Assembly (NCBI RefSeq): GCF_000282095.2
Contig: NZ_AKKC02000003.1
Coordinates: 62,001 to 126,000, forward strand
Length of the DNA stretch: 64,000 nucleotides
DNA from: Rhizobium sp. CF080
GTDB lineage: Bacteria; Pseudomonadota; Alphaproteobacteria; Rhizobiales; Rhizobiaceae
Direction of reading: 5' to 3'
Shown here: one piece after another, positions 18,672 through 28,581 of the stretch
Position numbering within the stretch: the first letter of the stretch is position 1
Layout: each line of letters begins with the position of its first letter
Position numbers and translations under genes: made by a program
Notes under the pieces: generated by a model
The model's input: the letters and a program-made list of their open reading frames with translations, nothing else
What the model was told of the DNA's origin: nothing
The model's database searches: none

Positions 18672-19349
18672 ATGCATGTGGGAAACGCAAGATATCTGAA
18701 GCGCGAGGATCTGCCGGAGACGATTCCAGTCTTTCCTCTCACCGGCGCACTGCTTCTGCCGGGCGGACAGCTGCCGCTGAATATCTTCGAGCCGCGCTAT
18801 CTCGCCATGTTCGATGCGGCGCTCGCCGGCGACCGGCTGATCGGCATCGTGCAGCCGTCGCTGCTCGAATCGGGCGAGGCGGCCGAAGGTCCGCGCGCTC
18901 CGCTCTCGACTGTCGGCTGTATCGGCCGCATCACCTCATTTGCCGAAACGGGCGATGGCCGTTACATCACCTCGATCAGCGGCATCTGCCGCTTCCGGCT
19001 CATCGAAGAGGTGGGCCAGGGCCATCCCTATCGCACCTTCAAGATCGCGCCGATGATGACCGACCTCTCCACCGAGGACGACGAGAGCACGGTCGACCGC
19101 GCAGAGCTGCTGCGCGTCTTCCGCGCCTATCTCGACGCCAACAAGCTGGAGGCGGACTGGGAAAGCGTGGAGCGCGCCGGCAACCGCACGCTGGTCAACT
19201 CGCTGTCGATGATGTCGCCCTTCGGACCGGCCGAGAAACAGGCTCTTCTCGAGGCGCCGGACCTTCGGACCCGTGCCGAAACGCTGATCGCCATCACGGA
19301 AATCCTGCTGGCGCGGGATTTCGGCGATTCCGACACTATGCTTCAGTAA
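18672..19349 (+). CDS. LON substrate-binding domain protein (no protease domain)
   Basis: A 225-residue stand-alone Lon N-terminal-like domain: IPVFPLTGALLLPGGQLPLNIFEPRYLAM is the classic opening. The ATPase and protease domains of Lon are absent. These proteins are common next to thioredoxin-TPR genes in Rhizobiales; the function is not established. GGGAGG lies about 10 nt upstream of ATG 18672. The next small gene starts 12 nt downstream, so the two are probably co-transcribed. Confidence 0.88.
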   Translation: MHVGNARYLKREDLPETIPVFPLTGALLLPGGQLPLNIFEPRYLAMFDAALAGDRLIGIVQPSLLESGEAAEGPRAPLSTVGCIGRITSFAETGDGRYITSISGICRFRLIEEVGQGHPYRTFKIAPMMTDLSTEDDESTVDRAELLRVFRAYLDANKLEADWESVERAGNRTLVNSLSMMSPFGPAEKQALLEAPDLRTRAETLIAITEILLARDFGDSDTMLQ

Positions 19350-19361
19350 GGCCCCAGGTCC

Positions 19362-19550
19362 ATGGACGAGAAACTCAGCAAGGTCGATCCGAAACTGCTC
19401 GACCTGCTCGTCTGCCCGCTCTCCAAGAGCCGGCTGTCCCTCAACCGGGAGACCAACGAGCTCATCTCCGAGAAGGCGCAGCTCGCCTACCCGATCCGCG
19501 ACGGCATCCCCATCATGCTGATCTCCGAGGCCCGCAAGATCGAGGACTGA
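19362..19550 (+). CDS. Trm112/UPF0434 (YcaR-like) small protein
   Basis: 62 residues, a short Trm112-type domain: [17 protein letters not shown], then [21 protein letters not shown]. The zinc-binding cysteines of eukaryotic Trm112 are mostly missing (only one Cys is seen). It is 12 nt after the LON-domain gene, an arrangement conserved in related genomes as far as I recall. Confidence 0.85.
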   Translation: MDEKLSKVDPKLLDLLVCPLSKSRLSLNRETNELISEKAQLAYPIRDGIPIMLISEARKIED

Positions 19551-19685
19551 TTATGCGTGCCCGATCCACATTCTGCCCATCGACTTCCGCAGAAGCGTTT
19601 GGTAGCTAACGTCCGGCTGCGCTGACAGCAATTCCGAAATCCAGCGCGGTGCCCGGATTATGCCTTTCCCGCGCGGGAGCCCATC

Positions 19686-20570
19686 ATGAACTCCGTTAAT
19701 GCGAATGGCGTACAGCTTGCCTACGATATTTTCGGCCGGCAGGAGGATGAACCGGTTCTGCTGATCGCCGGGCTCGGAACGCAAATGATCCGCTGGACGT
19801 CTTCGTTCTGCGAGGAACTGGCGGCGCGAGGCTATCGCGTGATCCGGTTCGATAACCGGGATGCCGGATGGTCGACGCATTTTTCCGATCTAGCGCCTCC
19901 GGAGTTCGGCGCGCTGGTCGCGGCGCTCATGGCCGGGCGGCGGCCTGACATCCCCTACAGCCTCCATGACATGGCAGCCGATGCGATCGGCCTGCTCGAT
20001 GCGCTATCGATCGACCGCGCGCATGTGGCGGGTCGGTCAATGGGCGGCATGATCGCTCAGATCATCGCCAGTGAACATCCCGATCGGGTCCTGTCGCTTA
20101 CCTCCATCATGTCGAGCACCGGCAACCCGGCCCTTCCGCAGGCCGCGCCCGATGTCATGGCAATGATGATGCGTCCTGCGCCCGATCCTGTTTCCGACCA
20201 GGAAGGCTTCCTGGCACACAGTCTTGCCTTCGCCCGGCGTATCGCGGGCACGAAGTTTGGGCTCGACGAGGACGCGCACCGTGGTCTCGTTCTGGAAGAG
20301 GTGCGGCGGGCGTACGATCCGCATGGCACCGCCAGACAGATCGCCGCGATGGCCGTGGCCGGTGACCGTCGATCGAGGCTGGCGGCAATCGACGTGCCGG
20401 CGCTCGTCGTTCATGGCGCAGACGATCCGTTGATCCTCCCGGCCTGCGGCATGGATACGGCTGCCTCTATCCCCGACGCAGAATTCATGCTGGTGGAGGG
20501 CATGGGGCACGATCTGCCGCCTGCCCTTTATGGGACGATTGTCGAGGCAATCGCCCGGACCGCCCGATAA
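19686..20570 (+). CDS. Alpha/beta hydrolase
   Basis: 294 residues with a complete alpha/beta-hydrolase triad: nucleophile elbow GRSMGG (Ser), acid in VVHGADDPL, and His in EGMGHDLPP. The oxyanion region is LIAGLGTQMIRW. This subgroup resembles non-haem peroxidase/esterase-like hydrolases of unknown substrate. No operon partner; the next gene is convergent. Confidence 0.85.
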   Translation: MNSVNANGVQLAYDIFGRQEDEPVLLIAGLGTQMIRWTSSFCEELAARGYRVIRFDNRDAGWSTHFSDLAPPEFGALVAALMAGRRPDIPYSLHDMAADAIGLLDALSIDRAHVAGRSMGGMIAQIIASEHPDRVLSLTSIMSSTGNPALPQAAPDVMAMMMRPAPDPVSDQEGFLAHSLAFARRIAGTKFGLDEDAHRGLVLEEVRRAYDPHGTARQIAAMAVAGDRRSRLAAIDVPALVVHGADDPLILPACGMDTAASIPDAEFMLVEGMGHDLPPALYGTIVEAIARTAR

Positions 20571-20592
20571 GGCTGCAGCGGTTGGCGGTTCT

Positions 20593-21807
20593 TCAGATAG
20601 CCTCGCCCGTCAGTAGCTTCGGGCCATCCTCGCCGCTCTTCCCCGCCGCCTGGTCGATGAAGAAGCTCTTCAGCTTCGGCAGCCGTTCGACGATACCGAG
20701 CCCGAAGCCGCGGGCGATGCGGATCGGGGTGATGTCGTTGGAAAACAGCCGGTTCAGAACGTCGGTCGTAACCCCCATGCGGAACGTGTCGAAACGCCGC
20801 CAGGACTGGTAGCGCTCCAGCACGTTGAGCGCACCGATGTCGAGACCGAGACGATCGGCTTCCACGACCGTTTCCGCCAGCGCTGCGACATCCTTGAAGC
20901 CGAGATTGAGGCCCTGGCCGGAGATCGGGTGGATGCCGTGGGCGGCATCGCCGGCAAGGGCGATGCGCGGCGCCACGAAGGCGCGGGCGAGCGTCAGGCC
21001 GAGCGGGAACGCGCGTTTGTCACCGACCACCGTCAGTTCGCCGAGCTTGTGGCCGAAACGGCGCTGCAGCTCTTCCTCGAACACCAGGTCGTCCGCGGCA
21101 ACCAGCCGGTTGGCCTCCGCCGTCCGCTCGGTCCAGACGAGCGAGGAGCGGTTGTTGGTGAGCGGCAGGATGGCAAACGGGCCGGACGGCAGGAAATGTT
21201 CTTCGGCGACACCTTCATGCGGCCGCTCGTGCGCAACGGTCGCGACGATGCCCGACTGGCCGTAGTCCCAGGTGACGGTCTTGATGCCGGCCATGTCGCG
21301 CAGCCTGGAGCGCACGCCGTCGCAGGCGACCAGAAGGCGGGTCTCGACCGTCGAACCGTCGGAGAGCGACACTGTGCAGCGGGTGCTGCCGGACTGAAAG
21401 CCGGTGGCGGAAAGCCCGTGGCGGATGGTGATGCCGAGGCGTTCGGCCGCACCGCGCAGAGCCCTCACCATCGCGACGTTCGGCACCATATGGGCAAAGG
21501 GCCGGCCCTCCTCGATTTCGCCGTCGAAGGTCAGGAAGACCGGCCGTACCGGATCGGAGGTGCGGCTGTCGGTGACGATCATCCGGTTGATCGGCTGGGC
21601 GTCGACCGCGATCTCGTTCCAGACGCCGATGACGTCCAGCATGCGGGTCGCGGCGGCGATGAGGGCCGAGGCCCGCTCGTCCTTTTCCCAGACGCCGACT
21701 GGCGCCGCCTCGATCACCTCGACCTTGAGATGCGGCGCCGCCTGCTTGACCGCGACGGCGGCGGCGAGACCCACATAACCGCCTCCTACAACCAGCATGT
21801 CCAGCAT
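20593..21807 (-). CDS. UbiH/UbiL-type FAD-dependent monooxygenase (ubiquinone biosynthesis)
   Basis: 404 residues of the UbiH/UbiF/COQ6 family, which hydroxylate the ubiquinone ring. The dinucleotide-binding motif VGGGYVGLAAAVAVK is at the N-terminus, the mid-domain motif is LVACDGVRSRLRD, and the FAD-ribityl motif is LAGDAAHGIHPISGQGLNLGFKD. Alphaproteobacteria often use one broad-specificity UbiL for more than one ring position, so I do not assign a position. It is divergent from tesB with an 87-bp gap. Confidence 0.9.
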   Translation of the reverse strand: MLDMLVVGGGYVGLAAAVAVKQAAPHLKVEVIEAAPVGVWEKDERASALIAAATRMLDVIGVWNEIAVDAQPINRMIVTDSRTSDPVRPVFLTFDGEIEEGRPFAHMVPNVAMVRALRGAAERLGITIRHGLSATGFQSGSTRCTVSLSDGSTVETRLLVACDGVRSRLRDMAGIKTVTWDYGQSGIVATVAHERPHEGVAEEHFLPSGPFAILPLTNNRSSLVWTERTAEANRLVAADDLVFEEELQRRFGHKLGELTVVGDKRAFPLGLTLARAFVAPRIALAGDAAHGIHPISGQGLNLGFKDVAALAETVVEADRLGLDIGALNVLERYQSWRRFDTFRMGVTTDVLNRLFSNDITPIRIARGFGLGIVERLPKLKSFFIDQAAGKSGEDGPKLLTGEAI

Positions 21808-21894
21808 TTGCCTAAACTCCCGTGAGACTTGAGAATATCGTATCCTGGATATAGATCATCCCGCAGCTGCTTCCTATCACCGGAGTTCGTCATA

Positions 21895-22779
21895 ATGTCG
21901 CGCCAGACCGAATCCCCCTCCGCCATGGAACAGTTGATCTCGACGCTCGACCTCGAAAAGCTCGAGGAGAACATCTATCGCGGCACCAGCCCGGATGTCG
22001 GCTGGCAGCGGGTGTTTGGCGGCCAGGTGATCGCCCAGGCCCTGATGGCCGCGCAGCGCACCGTCGATGCGGATCGTTTCGTGCATTCGCTGCATGCCTA
22101 TTTCATGCGCCCCGGCGACCCTTCGGTGCCGATCCTCTATCAGGTGGAGCGCATTCGCGACGGGTCAAGCTTCACCACCCGCAGGCTCACGGCGGTGCAG
22201 CATGGCAAGGCGATATTCGCCATGTCTGCCTCGTTCCAGGTCGAGGAGGGCGGTTATGAGCACCAGATCGACATGCCCTCCGTCACCCAGCCGGAAGATC
22301 TGATGGGCGAGAAGGAGTTCAAGGAACTCTTCCTCAAAAATGCGCCGGCGAATGTGCGTCACTACTGGTCGCGCGAGCGGCCGATCGAAGTGCGTCCGAC
22401 TTCGCTCGTGCACTATCTCACCAAGGACAAGCTCGATCCGCGGCAGGACATCTGGGTCCGTACGGTCGGCGAGGTGCCCTCCGACCGCCATTACCAGGCG
22501 GCGGTGCTCGCCTATCTCTCCGACATGACGCTGCTCGACACCTCGCTCTATCCGCACGGGACATCGATCTTCGCTCCGGCGCTCCAGGCGGCGAGCCTCG
22601 ACCATGCCATGTGGTTTCACAGGCCTGTCACATATGACGACTGGCTCCTCTATACCCAGGACAGTCCCAGCGCCTCCGGTGCCCGCGGAATGACCCGCGG
22701 TAGCATTTATACCCGTTCTGGCACACTGATCGCTTCGGTTGCCCAGGAAGGATTGATTCGGAAAAAGGCAAATGATTAA
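21895..22779 (+). CDS. tesB: Acyl-CoA thioesterase II
   Basis: 294 residues of the double hot-dog TesB family. Landmarks are the N-terminal RVFGGQVIAQALMAAQRTV and HSLHAYFMRPGD, and the C-terminal catalytic region YLSDMTLLDTSLYPHG and SLDHAMWFHRP. Hydrolyses medium- and long-chain acyl-CoA to free acid and CoA in the cytoplasm. ATG 21895 starts the conserved region; an upstream ATG at 21829 is in the divergent promoter region. Confidence 0.93.
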   Translation: MSRQTESPSAMEQLISTLDLEKLEENIYRGTSPDVGWQRVFGGQVIAQALMAAQRTVDADRFVHSLHAYFMRPGDPSVPILYQVERIRDGSSFTTRRLTAVQHGKAIFAMSASFQVEEGGYEHQIDMPSVTQPEDLMGEKEFKELFLKNAPANVRHYWSRERPIEVRPTSLVHYLTKDKLDPRQDIWVRTVGEVPSDRHYQAAVLAYLSDMTLLDTSLYPHGTSIFAPALQAASLDHAMWFHRPVTYDDWLLYTQDSPSASGARGMTRGSIYTRSGTLIASVAQEGLIRKKAND

Positions 22780-22782
22780 TAG

Positions 22783-22808
22783 TTGTGCAATTTTTAAAAA
22801 TTGCACAA
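22783..22808. repeat. Perfect 26-bp palindrome downstream of tesB
   Basis: Thirteen bases (TTGTGCAATTTTT) followed immediately by their exact reverse complement. It starts 3 nt after the tesB stop and lies about 105 bp upstream of the glnK sigma-54 promoter. It could be a tesB terminator hairpin or a binding site for an activator of glnK; GTGC/GCAC half-sites are in the opposite order from a standard NtrC site. Confidence 0.7.
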
Positions 22809-22900
22809 GTTTTGGTCGCCTTTCGGCCATCCAATTGCCCGTTTCTTAGGGCGAGCTTTGTAAACCTTTACATTTCAATAACTTATATGGACGATGGAAA

Positions 22901-22917
22901 CTGGCACGGCCCTTGAA
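22901..22917 (+). promoter_or_regulatory. Sigma-54 promoter of glnK-amtB
   Basis: CTGGCACGGCCCTTGAA fits the -24/-12 consensus YTGGCACGN4TTGCW, with the -24 GG and the -12 G at the required spacing; the -12 dinucleotide is GA rather than GC. It precedes glnK by 86 bp. Nitrogen control through NtrC/RpoN is the established mode for glnK-amtB. Confidence 0.8.
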
Positions 22918-22942
22918 TGTATCTCGCCAGTCGCTGTCATGA

Positions 22943-23341
<399 letters not shown>

Positions 23342-23370
23342 GCACGGCTTGACAGGGGAGTTTTTTAGCT

Positions 23371-24798
23371 ATGCAATTTAACAAGATTTCCACTCTCGGA
23401 CGCTTGGGTGCCGCTAGCGCGGCGCTTCTCGCTCCGGCCGTCGCTTTTGCGCAGACGGCTGCCGCACCGGCGGCTGAAGCTGCAGCCGCAGCTCCGGCCA
23501 TGACGGTCGACAAGGGCGATACGACCTGGATGCTGATTTCTTCCATTCTCGTCCTTCTGATGATCGTGCCTGGTCTCGCACTGTTCTACGGCGGTCTCGT
23601 TCGCACCAAGAACATGCTTTCGGTTCTCATGCAGGTCATGATGATCGCCGCCGTGGCGATGATTGTCTGGGTCACTTACGGTTATTCGCTTGCCTTCACC
23701 GACGGCGGCTCGATCAACAGCTTCGTCGGCGGCTTCTCCAAGATGTTCCTTGCAGGCGTCGACACGACGACGATGTCGGAAAGCTTCACCAAGGGCGCTG
23801 CCATTCCGGAACTCGCCTTCGTTTGCTTCCAGATGACCTTCGCAGCCATCACCCCTGCGCTGATCATCGGTGCATTCGCCGAACGCATCAAGTTCTCCGC
23901 AGTCATCCTGTTCACCATCCTGTGGCTCACCTTCATCTACTTCCCGATGGCCCACATGGTCTGGTTCTGGGGCGGCCCGAGCGCCTATTCCGGCCCGACC
24001 GGCCTGATCTTCGGCTTCGGCGCGATCGATTTCGCAGGCGGCACCGTCGTCCACATCAATGCTGGTATCGCGGGTCTCGTCGGCGCCATCATGGTCGGCA
24101 AGCGCACCGGCTTTGGCAAGGACATGATGGCTCCGCACTCGATGACGCTCACCATGGTTGGTGCTGCGCTTCTGTGGGTTGGTTGGTTCGGCTTCAACGC
24201 CGGTTCGAACCTCGAAGCCAATGCCTATGCAGCCCTTGCAATGATCAACACCTTCGTTGCCACCGCTGCCGCCATCGTCGCCTGGGCTCTCGTTGAAACC
24301 TTCGCTCGTGGCAAGGCTTCCATGCTGGGTGCTGCTTCGGGTGCCGTTGCAGGCCTCGTCGTGATCACCCCGGCTGCCGGTTTCGTCGGCCCGATGGGGG
24401 CTGTCATCATGGGTCTGATCGTCTCGCCGGTCTGCTACTTCTTCGTCTCGACGGTGAAGAACAAGTTCGGTTACGACGATACGGCTGACGTCTTCGGCGT
24501 ACACGGCATCGGCGGCATCATCGGTGCCATCCTCACCGGCGTCTTCGTCAACCCGGCTCTCGGCGGCGCAGGCATCGTCGACTATTCGACGGCTGACTTC
24601 GCTGCCAGCTATGCCGGCACGGCAACGCAGGTCTGGGCTCAGTTGAAGGGCGTGGTCGTCACTCTCCTGTGGTCCGGCATCGGTTCCGCGATCCTCTACA
24701 AGATCGTCGACCTGATCGTCGGCCTGCGCGTCACAGTCGAAGCCGAGCGCGAAGGTCTCGACCTCGCCACCCACGGCGAAGCCGCTTACCACTCCTGA
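23371..24798 (+). CDS. amtB: Ammonium transporter
   Basis: 475 residues. A cleavable signal peptide (to about AFAQ, residue 27) and a short Ala-rich exported segment precede eleven membrane helices. Conserved motifs include DTTWMLISSILVLLMIVPGLALFYGGLVR, FVCFQMTFAAITPALIIGAFAERIKF, DFAGGTVVHINAGIAGL (twin-His channel region) and DDTADVFGVHGIGGIIGAILTG. Partner of GlnK. Codon use is strongly biased, as expected of a highly expressed gene. Confidence 0.97.
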   Translation: MQFNKISTLGRLGAASAALLAPAVAFAQTAAAPAAEAAAAAPAMTVDKGDTTWMLISSILVLLMIVPGLALFYGGLVRTKNMLSVLMQVMMIAAVAMIVWVTYGYSLAFTDGGSINSFVGGFSKMFLAGVDTTTMSESFTKGAAIPELAFVCFQMTFAAITPALIIGAFAERIKFSAVILFTILWLTFIYFPMAHMVWFWGGPSAYSGPTGLIFGFGAIDFAGGTVVHINAGIAGLVGAIMVGKRTGFGKDMMAPHSMTLTMVGAALLWVGWFGFNAGSNLEANAYAALAMINTFVATAAAIVAWALVETFARGKASMLGAASGAVAGLVVITPAAGFVGPMGAVIMGLIVSPVCYFFVSTVKNKFGYDDTADVFGVHGIGGIIGAILTGVFVNPALGGAGIVDYSTADFAASYAGTATQVWAQLKGVVVTLLWSGIGSAILYKIVDLIVGLRVTVEAEREGLDLATHGEAAYHS

Positions 24799-24867
24799 TC
24801 GACGGCTTGCGGCGGCGGGTAACCGTCGCCGCAGCAGACTACGCCGCAGCTTTTGGACGCTGCATTC

Positions 24868-24893
24868 GCCCGGGCCTCGGCCCGGGCTTTTTT
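24868..24893 (+). terminator. Intrinsic terminator of glnK-amtB
   Basis: Stem GCCCGGG / CCCGGGC with loop CCTCGG, followed by six T residues. Confidence 0.85.
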
Positions 24894-24928
24894 ATGCATG
24901 TTTTCAGCCTTCCTGCGGCCCGTCGTGG

Positions 24929-24944
24929 TTAAAGGGACATTAAC
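24929..24944 (+). promoter_or_regulatory. CtrA-type binding site upstream of ftsK
   Basis: TTAA, seven bases, TTAAC: an exact match to the full CtrA box TTAA-N7-TTAAC. It also forms an 8-bp inverted repeat (GTGGTTAA / TTAACCAC). It lies 97 bp before the ftsK start. CtrA is the cell-cycle master regulator of alphaproteobacteria. Confidence 0.65.
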
Positions 24945-25040
24945 CACCGTCGCGCTATTCTCTTTTGGAATTGCGTGAATCAGCTCTCACCTTGCCGATT
25001 CGCGCTTGTAGTTGCGTTTCAAGGACGGCGGGCAGACACG

Positions 25041-27740
25041 ATGGGCAGAAGCAGTTCAGCGGCTATGGCAAACCGGTCCACCCGCCTGGTGCTCACCGCC
25101 TTCGTGTGGCGGCAGGCGCTGGCGCTCGTCGGTTTCGGCATCTTCCTCGCCTTGGCGCTGGCGGTTGCGGCACTCGCTACCTGGAATGTCGCCGACCCGA
25201 GCTTCTCTTACGCGACCGACAATGCGCCGACCAATATCCTCGGCTTTCCGGGGGCTGCCTTCGCCGACCTGATGATGCAGTTCCTCGGGCTAGCAAGCCT
25301 CGTCGCCCTGCTGCCGGTGCTCGCCTTTGCCCTGGCGCTGATCGCGGGCCGCAAATACGACCGTGTCCCGGCGCGTCTTGCGGCCTGGGGCGGCGGCACG
25401 CTGCTGGCCTCCGCGACGCTGGGCTGCTTTCCCGCACCGCTCACCTGGCCGATCCCGAACGGTATCGGCGGCGTCATCGGCGACATGATCCTGCGGTTCC
25501 CGGCGCTGTTCGTCGGCGCCTATCCGACCGGCACCGTGGCGATGGTGCTCGGCTGCATCTTCACCATCCCCTGCGCCTGGCTGATGCTGTTTGCCTCGGG
25601 CCTCGTCGGTGAAGCGTTCGAGGAGGATGCCGAGGATGACGACCAGCCGGTTGCAGCGGTCAAGGCCCGCTCCAAGCGCGAGGAGGTCGAGGAGGAGGAC
25701 GACGAGGACCGGTTTGCCGGTTTCCTGGCCTTCGGCGCGCTCGCTCACTACTGGTATATTGCCCAGGCACGGTTGCGCCGTCTTGCCGGCATCAAGCCGC
25801 GCCGGCGGATGGAGTTCGATCAGCCCTACGATTTCAACGAGGACGAGTTCGGCACGCTGAACGAACCGGTCCGCGCGCGCTCGGCCCCAGCAGCTCCCGG
25901 CCGCCGTACGGAGCCCTCGCTTGACGGCCCCGCCGAACGGGTCACGTCGCCGCGTCGGGTGGTGGCAGCGCCGCCGATTTCCAGCCATGACGAAGACGAC
26001 GACTACGATCCGCCGTTCGACCGCGACGGCCTGCCGCCCCGCCCGGCCGGCATCCTGGCCGATGACGACGATGATGACGACGCACCGTTCGTCGCCTCGC
26101 GCGCGCCGCAGAACGTCAACGGCGTCCGCGTCCAGCAGCGTGTCGCCCCGTCGGCTGCGCCGCCGAAGCCGAGCGCCCGTGTTGCCCGCGAAGCCCAGGG
26201 ATCGTTCATCGCGCCTGATGGTTTCCAGCTTCCCTCCGTGCATCTCCTGAACGAGCCGAAGGCCGTCGCCCGTGACGCCTCGCTGTCCGCCGATGCGCTG
26301 GAGCAGAATGCGCGGCTGCTCGAAGGCGTGCTCGAGGATTTCGGCGTCAAGGGCGAGATCATCCATGTCCGCCCCGGCCCGGTCGTCACGCTCTACGAAC
26401 TCGAGCCCGCGCCGGGCATCAAGTCGTCGCGCGTCATCGGCCTTGCGGATGATATTGCCCGTTCGATGAGCGCGATCGCCGCCCGCGTCGCCGTCGTTCC
26501 CGGCCGCAACGCGATCGGCATCGAACTGCCGAACCGGACCCGCGAGACCGTCTATCTGCGCGAAATGATCGGGTCGAAGGATTTCGAGGGCAGCAAGGCG
26601 AAGCTCGCCATGGCGCTCGGCAAGACGATCGGCGGCGAACCTGTCGTCGCCGACCTTGCCAAGATGCCGCACCTGCTCGTCGCCGGTACCACCGGCTCGG
26701 GTAAGTCGGTCGCCATCAACACCATGATCCTGTCGCTTCTCTATCGCTACACGCCGGAGAAGTGCCGCCTGATCATGATCGACCCGAAAATGCTGGAACT
26801 TTCCGTCTATGACGGCATCCCGCATCTTCTGTCGCCCGTGGTGACCGATCCGAAAAAGGCGGTCGTCGCGCTCAAGTGGACCGTCCGCGAGATGGAAGAG
26901 CGCTACAAGAAGATGTCGAAGATCGGCGTGCGCAATATTGACGGTTTCAACAGCCGCGTCGAGCAGGCGATGGAAAAGGGCGAGGTGCTGACCCGCACCG
27001 TGCAGACCGGTTTCGACCGCCACACCGGCGAGGCCATGTACGAGACGGAGGAATTCGACCTCGCGCCGATCCCCTATATCGTCGTGATCATCGACGAAAT
27101 GGCCGACCTGATGATGGTCGCCGGCAAGGACATCGAAGGCGCCGTGCAGCGGCTGGCGCAGATGGCGCGTGCCGCCGGCATCCACGTGATCATGGCGACG
27201 CAGCGCCCCTCGGTCGACGTTATCACCGGCACGATCAAGGCCAACTTCCCGACCCGCATTTCCTTCCAGGTCACCTCGAAGATCGACAGCCGCACCATTC
27301 TCGGCGAGCAGGGCGCCGAACAGCTGCTCGGCATGGGCGACATGCTCTACATGGCCGGCGGCGGACGCATCCAACGCGTCCACGGGCCGTTCGTCTCCGA
27401 TACCGAAGTGGAAGACATCGTCGCCTACTTGAAAACTCAGGGCCAACCCCAATATCTCGATGCGATCACGGCCGATGACGACGAGGATGGTGATGGTGCC
27501 GGCCCCGCCGGCATGTCCAATCTCGCAGAGTCGGACGACCCCTATGATCAGGCGGTGGCGATCGTGCTGCGAGACGGCAAGGCGTCGACGTCCTATGTCC
27601 AGCGCCGTCTCGGCATCGGCTACAACCGTGCCGCTTCGCTCATCGAGCGGATGGAGCAGGAGGGGTTGATCGGGCCGGCCAACCATGCCGGCAAACGCGA
27701 GATCCTGGTGCCGACCGAGGGCGACATTCTCGAACGGTAA
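25041..27740 (+). CDS. ftsK: DNA translocase FtsK
   Basis: Division-site DNA pump of about 899 residues. Four N-terminal membrane helices (within about 15-190), an acidic/proline-rich linker (about 200-410), then the hexameric RecA-like motor with Walker [14 protein letters not shown], Walker [18 protein letters not shown], and a C-terminal gamma winged-helix domain ([29 protein letters not shown]) that recognises KOPS. The linker is shorter than in E. coli. I start it at ATG 25041; the upstream in-frame start at 24975 has no support. Confidence 0.95.
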   Translation: MGRSSSAAMANRSTRLVLTAFVWRQALALVGFGIFLALALAVAALATWNVADPSFSYATDNAPTNILGFPGAAFADLMMQFLGLASLVALLPVLAFALALIAGRKYDRVPARLAAWGGGTLLASATLGCFPAPLTWPIPNGIGGVIGDMILRFPALFVGAYPTGTVAMVLGCIFTIPCAWLMLFASGLVGEAFEEDAEDDDQPVAAVKARSKREEVEEEDDEDRFAGFLAFGALAHYWYIAQARLRRLAGIKPRRRMEFDQPYDFNEDEFGTLNEPVRARSAPAAPGRRTEPSLDGPAERVTSPRRVVAAPPISSHDEDDDYDPPFDRDGLPPRPAGILADDDDDDDAPFVASRAPQNVNGVRVQQRVAPSAAPPKPSARVAREAQGSFIAPDGFQLPSVHLLNEPKAVARDASLSADALEQNARLLEGVLEDFGVKGEIIHVRPGPVVTLYELEPAPGIKSSRVIGLADDIARSMSAIAARVAVVPGRNAIGIELPNRTRETVYLREMIGSKDFEGSKAKLAMALGKTIGGEPVVADLAKMPHLLVAGTTGSGKSVAINTMILSLLYRYTPEKCRLIMIDPKMLELSVYDGIPHLLSPVVTDPKKAVVALKWTVREMEERYKKMSKIGVRNIDGFNSRVEQAMEKGEVLTRTVQTGFDRHTGEAMYETEEFDLAPIPYIVVIIDEMADLMMVAGKDIEGAVQRLAQMARAAGIHVIMATQRPSVDVITGTIKANFPTRISFQVTSKIDSRTILGEQGAEQLLGMGDMLYMAGGGRIQRVHGPFVSDTEVEDIVAYLKTQGQPQYLDAITADDDEDGDGAGPAGMSNLAESDDPYDQAVAIVLRDGKASTSYVQRRLGIGYNRAASLIERMEQEGLIGPANHAGKREILVPTEGDILER

Positions 27741-27814
27741 GGCTTTCGTGATCGCCAGGGGACGGCCATCAAGCCGCCGCCTTTGGTGCGGAGGAGTAAC
27801 GAAAGGAGACCAGA

Positions 27815-28471
27815 ATGAGACAAGAAAAGACTATCCTTTCAAACATTAGTGCTGGCGCGCTCGGCCGCCGGCAGTTTTCGCTCGGGCTTGCGGGTCTGGC
27901 GGCGGCGGTGTTTGCGCCGAATCTCGGCTTTGCCCAGAGCGCCAGCAGTGCGGCAGCCCAGAAGATCGCCGACCATTTCTCCTCGGTCAAAACCATGATG
28001 GGCGAATTCGTGCAGTTCGGCCCGCGCGGCGAGCAGACTGGCGGAAAATTCTTCATCGAGCGCCCGGGCAAGCTGCGCTTCAACTTCGAGGATCCGTCGC
28101 CGATCCGCGTCATCGCCGACGGCAACAACGTCGTCATCGGCAATATGAAGCTCAAGACCTGGGATATCTACCCGCTCTCAAAGACGCCGCTCAGCCTGCT
28201 GCTCGCCAGCCGCATCGACCTCGGCAACCAGATGGTCCGCGACGTCAAGCAGGAGTCCGACCTCACCACGATCGTGCTTGGCAACAAGACCGTCTTCGGC
28301 GATTCGACCATCACCATGATGTTCGATTCCAAGACCTACGACCTGCGCCAGTGGACGATCACCGATGCTCAGAACAAGGATACGTCGGTGATGATCTACA
28401 ACGTCCAGAACGGCGTCAATCTCGACGAAAAGGTCTTCACCATCCCCTATGAGGACGTCCGCAAGGGTTGA
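27815..28471 (+). CDS. lolA: Outer-membrane lipoprotein carrier protein LolA
   Basis: 218 residues, periplasmic. The signal sequence begins with an unusually long polar stretch and contains GRRQFSLGLAGLAAAVFAPNLGFAQ, a possible twin-arginine type. The mature part shows the LolA fold signatures HFSSVKTMMGEFVQFGPRGEQTGGKFFIERPGKLRFNFEDPS and the DNNVVIG-like segment. It ferries lipoproteins from LolCDE to the outer membrane. It follows ftsK by 74 bp with an AAAGGAGA ribosome-binding site, an arrangement known from other bacteria. Confidence 0.92.
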   Translation: MRQEKTILSNISAGALGRRQFSLGLAGLAAAVFAPNLGFAQSASSAAAQKIADHFSSVKTMMGEFVQFGPRGEQTGGKFFIERPGKLRFNFEDPSPIRVIADGNNVVIGNMKLKTWDIYPLSKTPLSLLLASRIDLGNQMVRDVKQESDLTTIVLGNKTVFGDSTITMMFDSKTYDLRQWTITDAQNKDTSVMIYNVQNGVNLDEKVFTIPYEDVRKG

Positions 28472-28495
28472 TCTCTGCTGGGCCTGAAATCAATG

Positions 28496-28526
28496 AAGGG
28501 CTGCGCTTGATTGCGCGGCCCTTTTT
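28496..28526 (+). terminator. Intrinsic terminator of ftsK-lolA
   Basis: Stem AAGGGCTGCGC / GCGCGGCCCTT (one mismatch) with loop TTGATT, followed by TTT. Confidence 0.85.
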
Positions 28527-28581
28527 GCTTCTCAGCGACCCCAAAATTTCCTAAAGCTCGCGGCAGAGCCCGAGGGATATC

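Noticed and set aside
22783..22808. NtrC binding site call for the tesB-glnK palindrome
   Set aside because: The half-sites are in the wrong order and spacing for TGCACY-N5-GGTGCA.
23365..24792. A 475-residue leftward ORF exactly opposite amtB
   Set aside because: Asp/His-rich composition typical of antisense frames; no domain resemblance.
25290..27686. A 798-residue leftward ORF opposite ftsK
   Set aside because: Antisense shadow of FtsK; no start signal and no recognisable domain.
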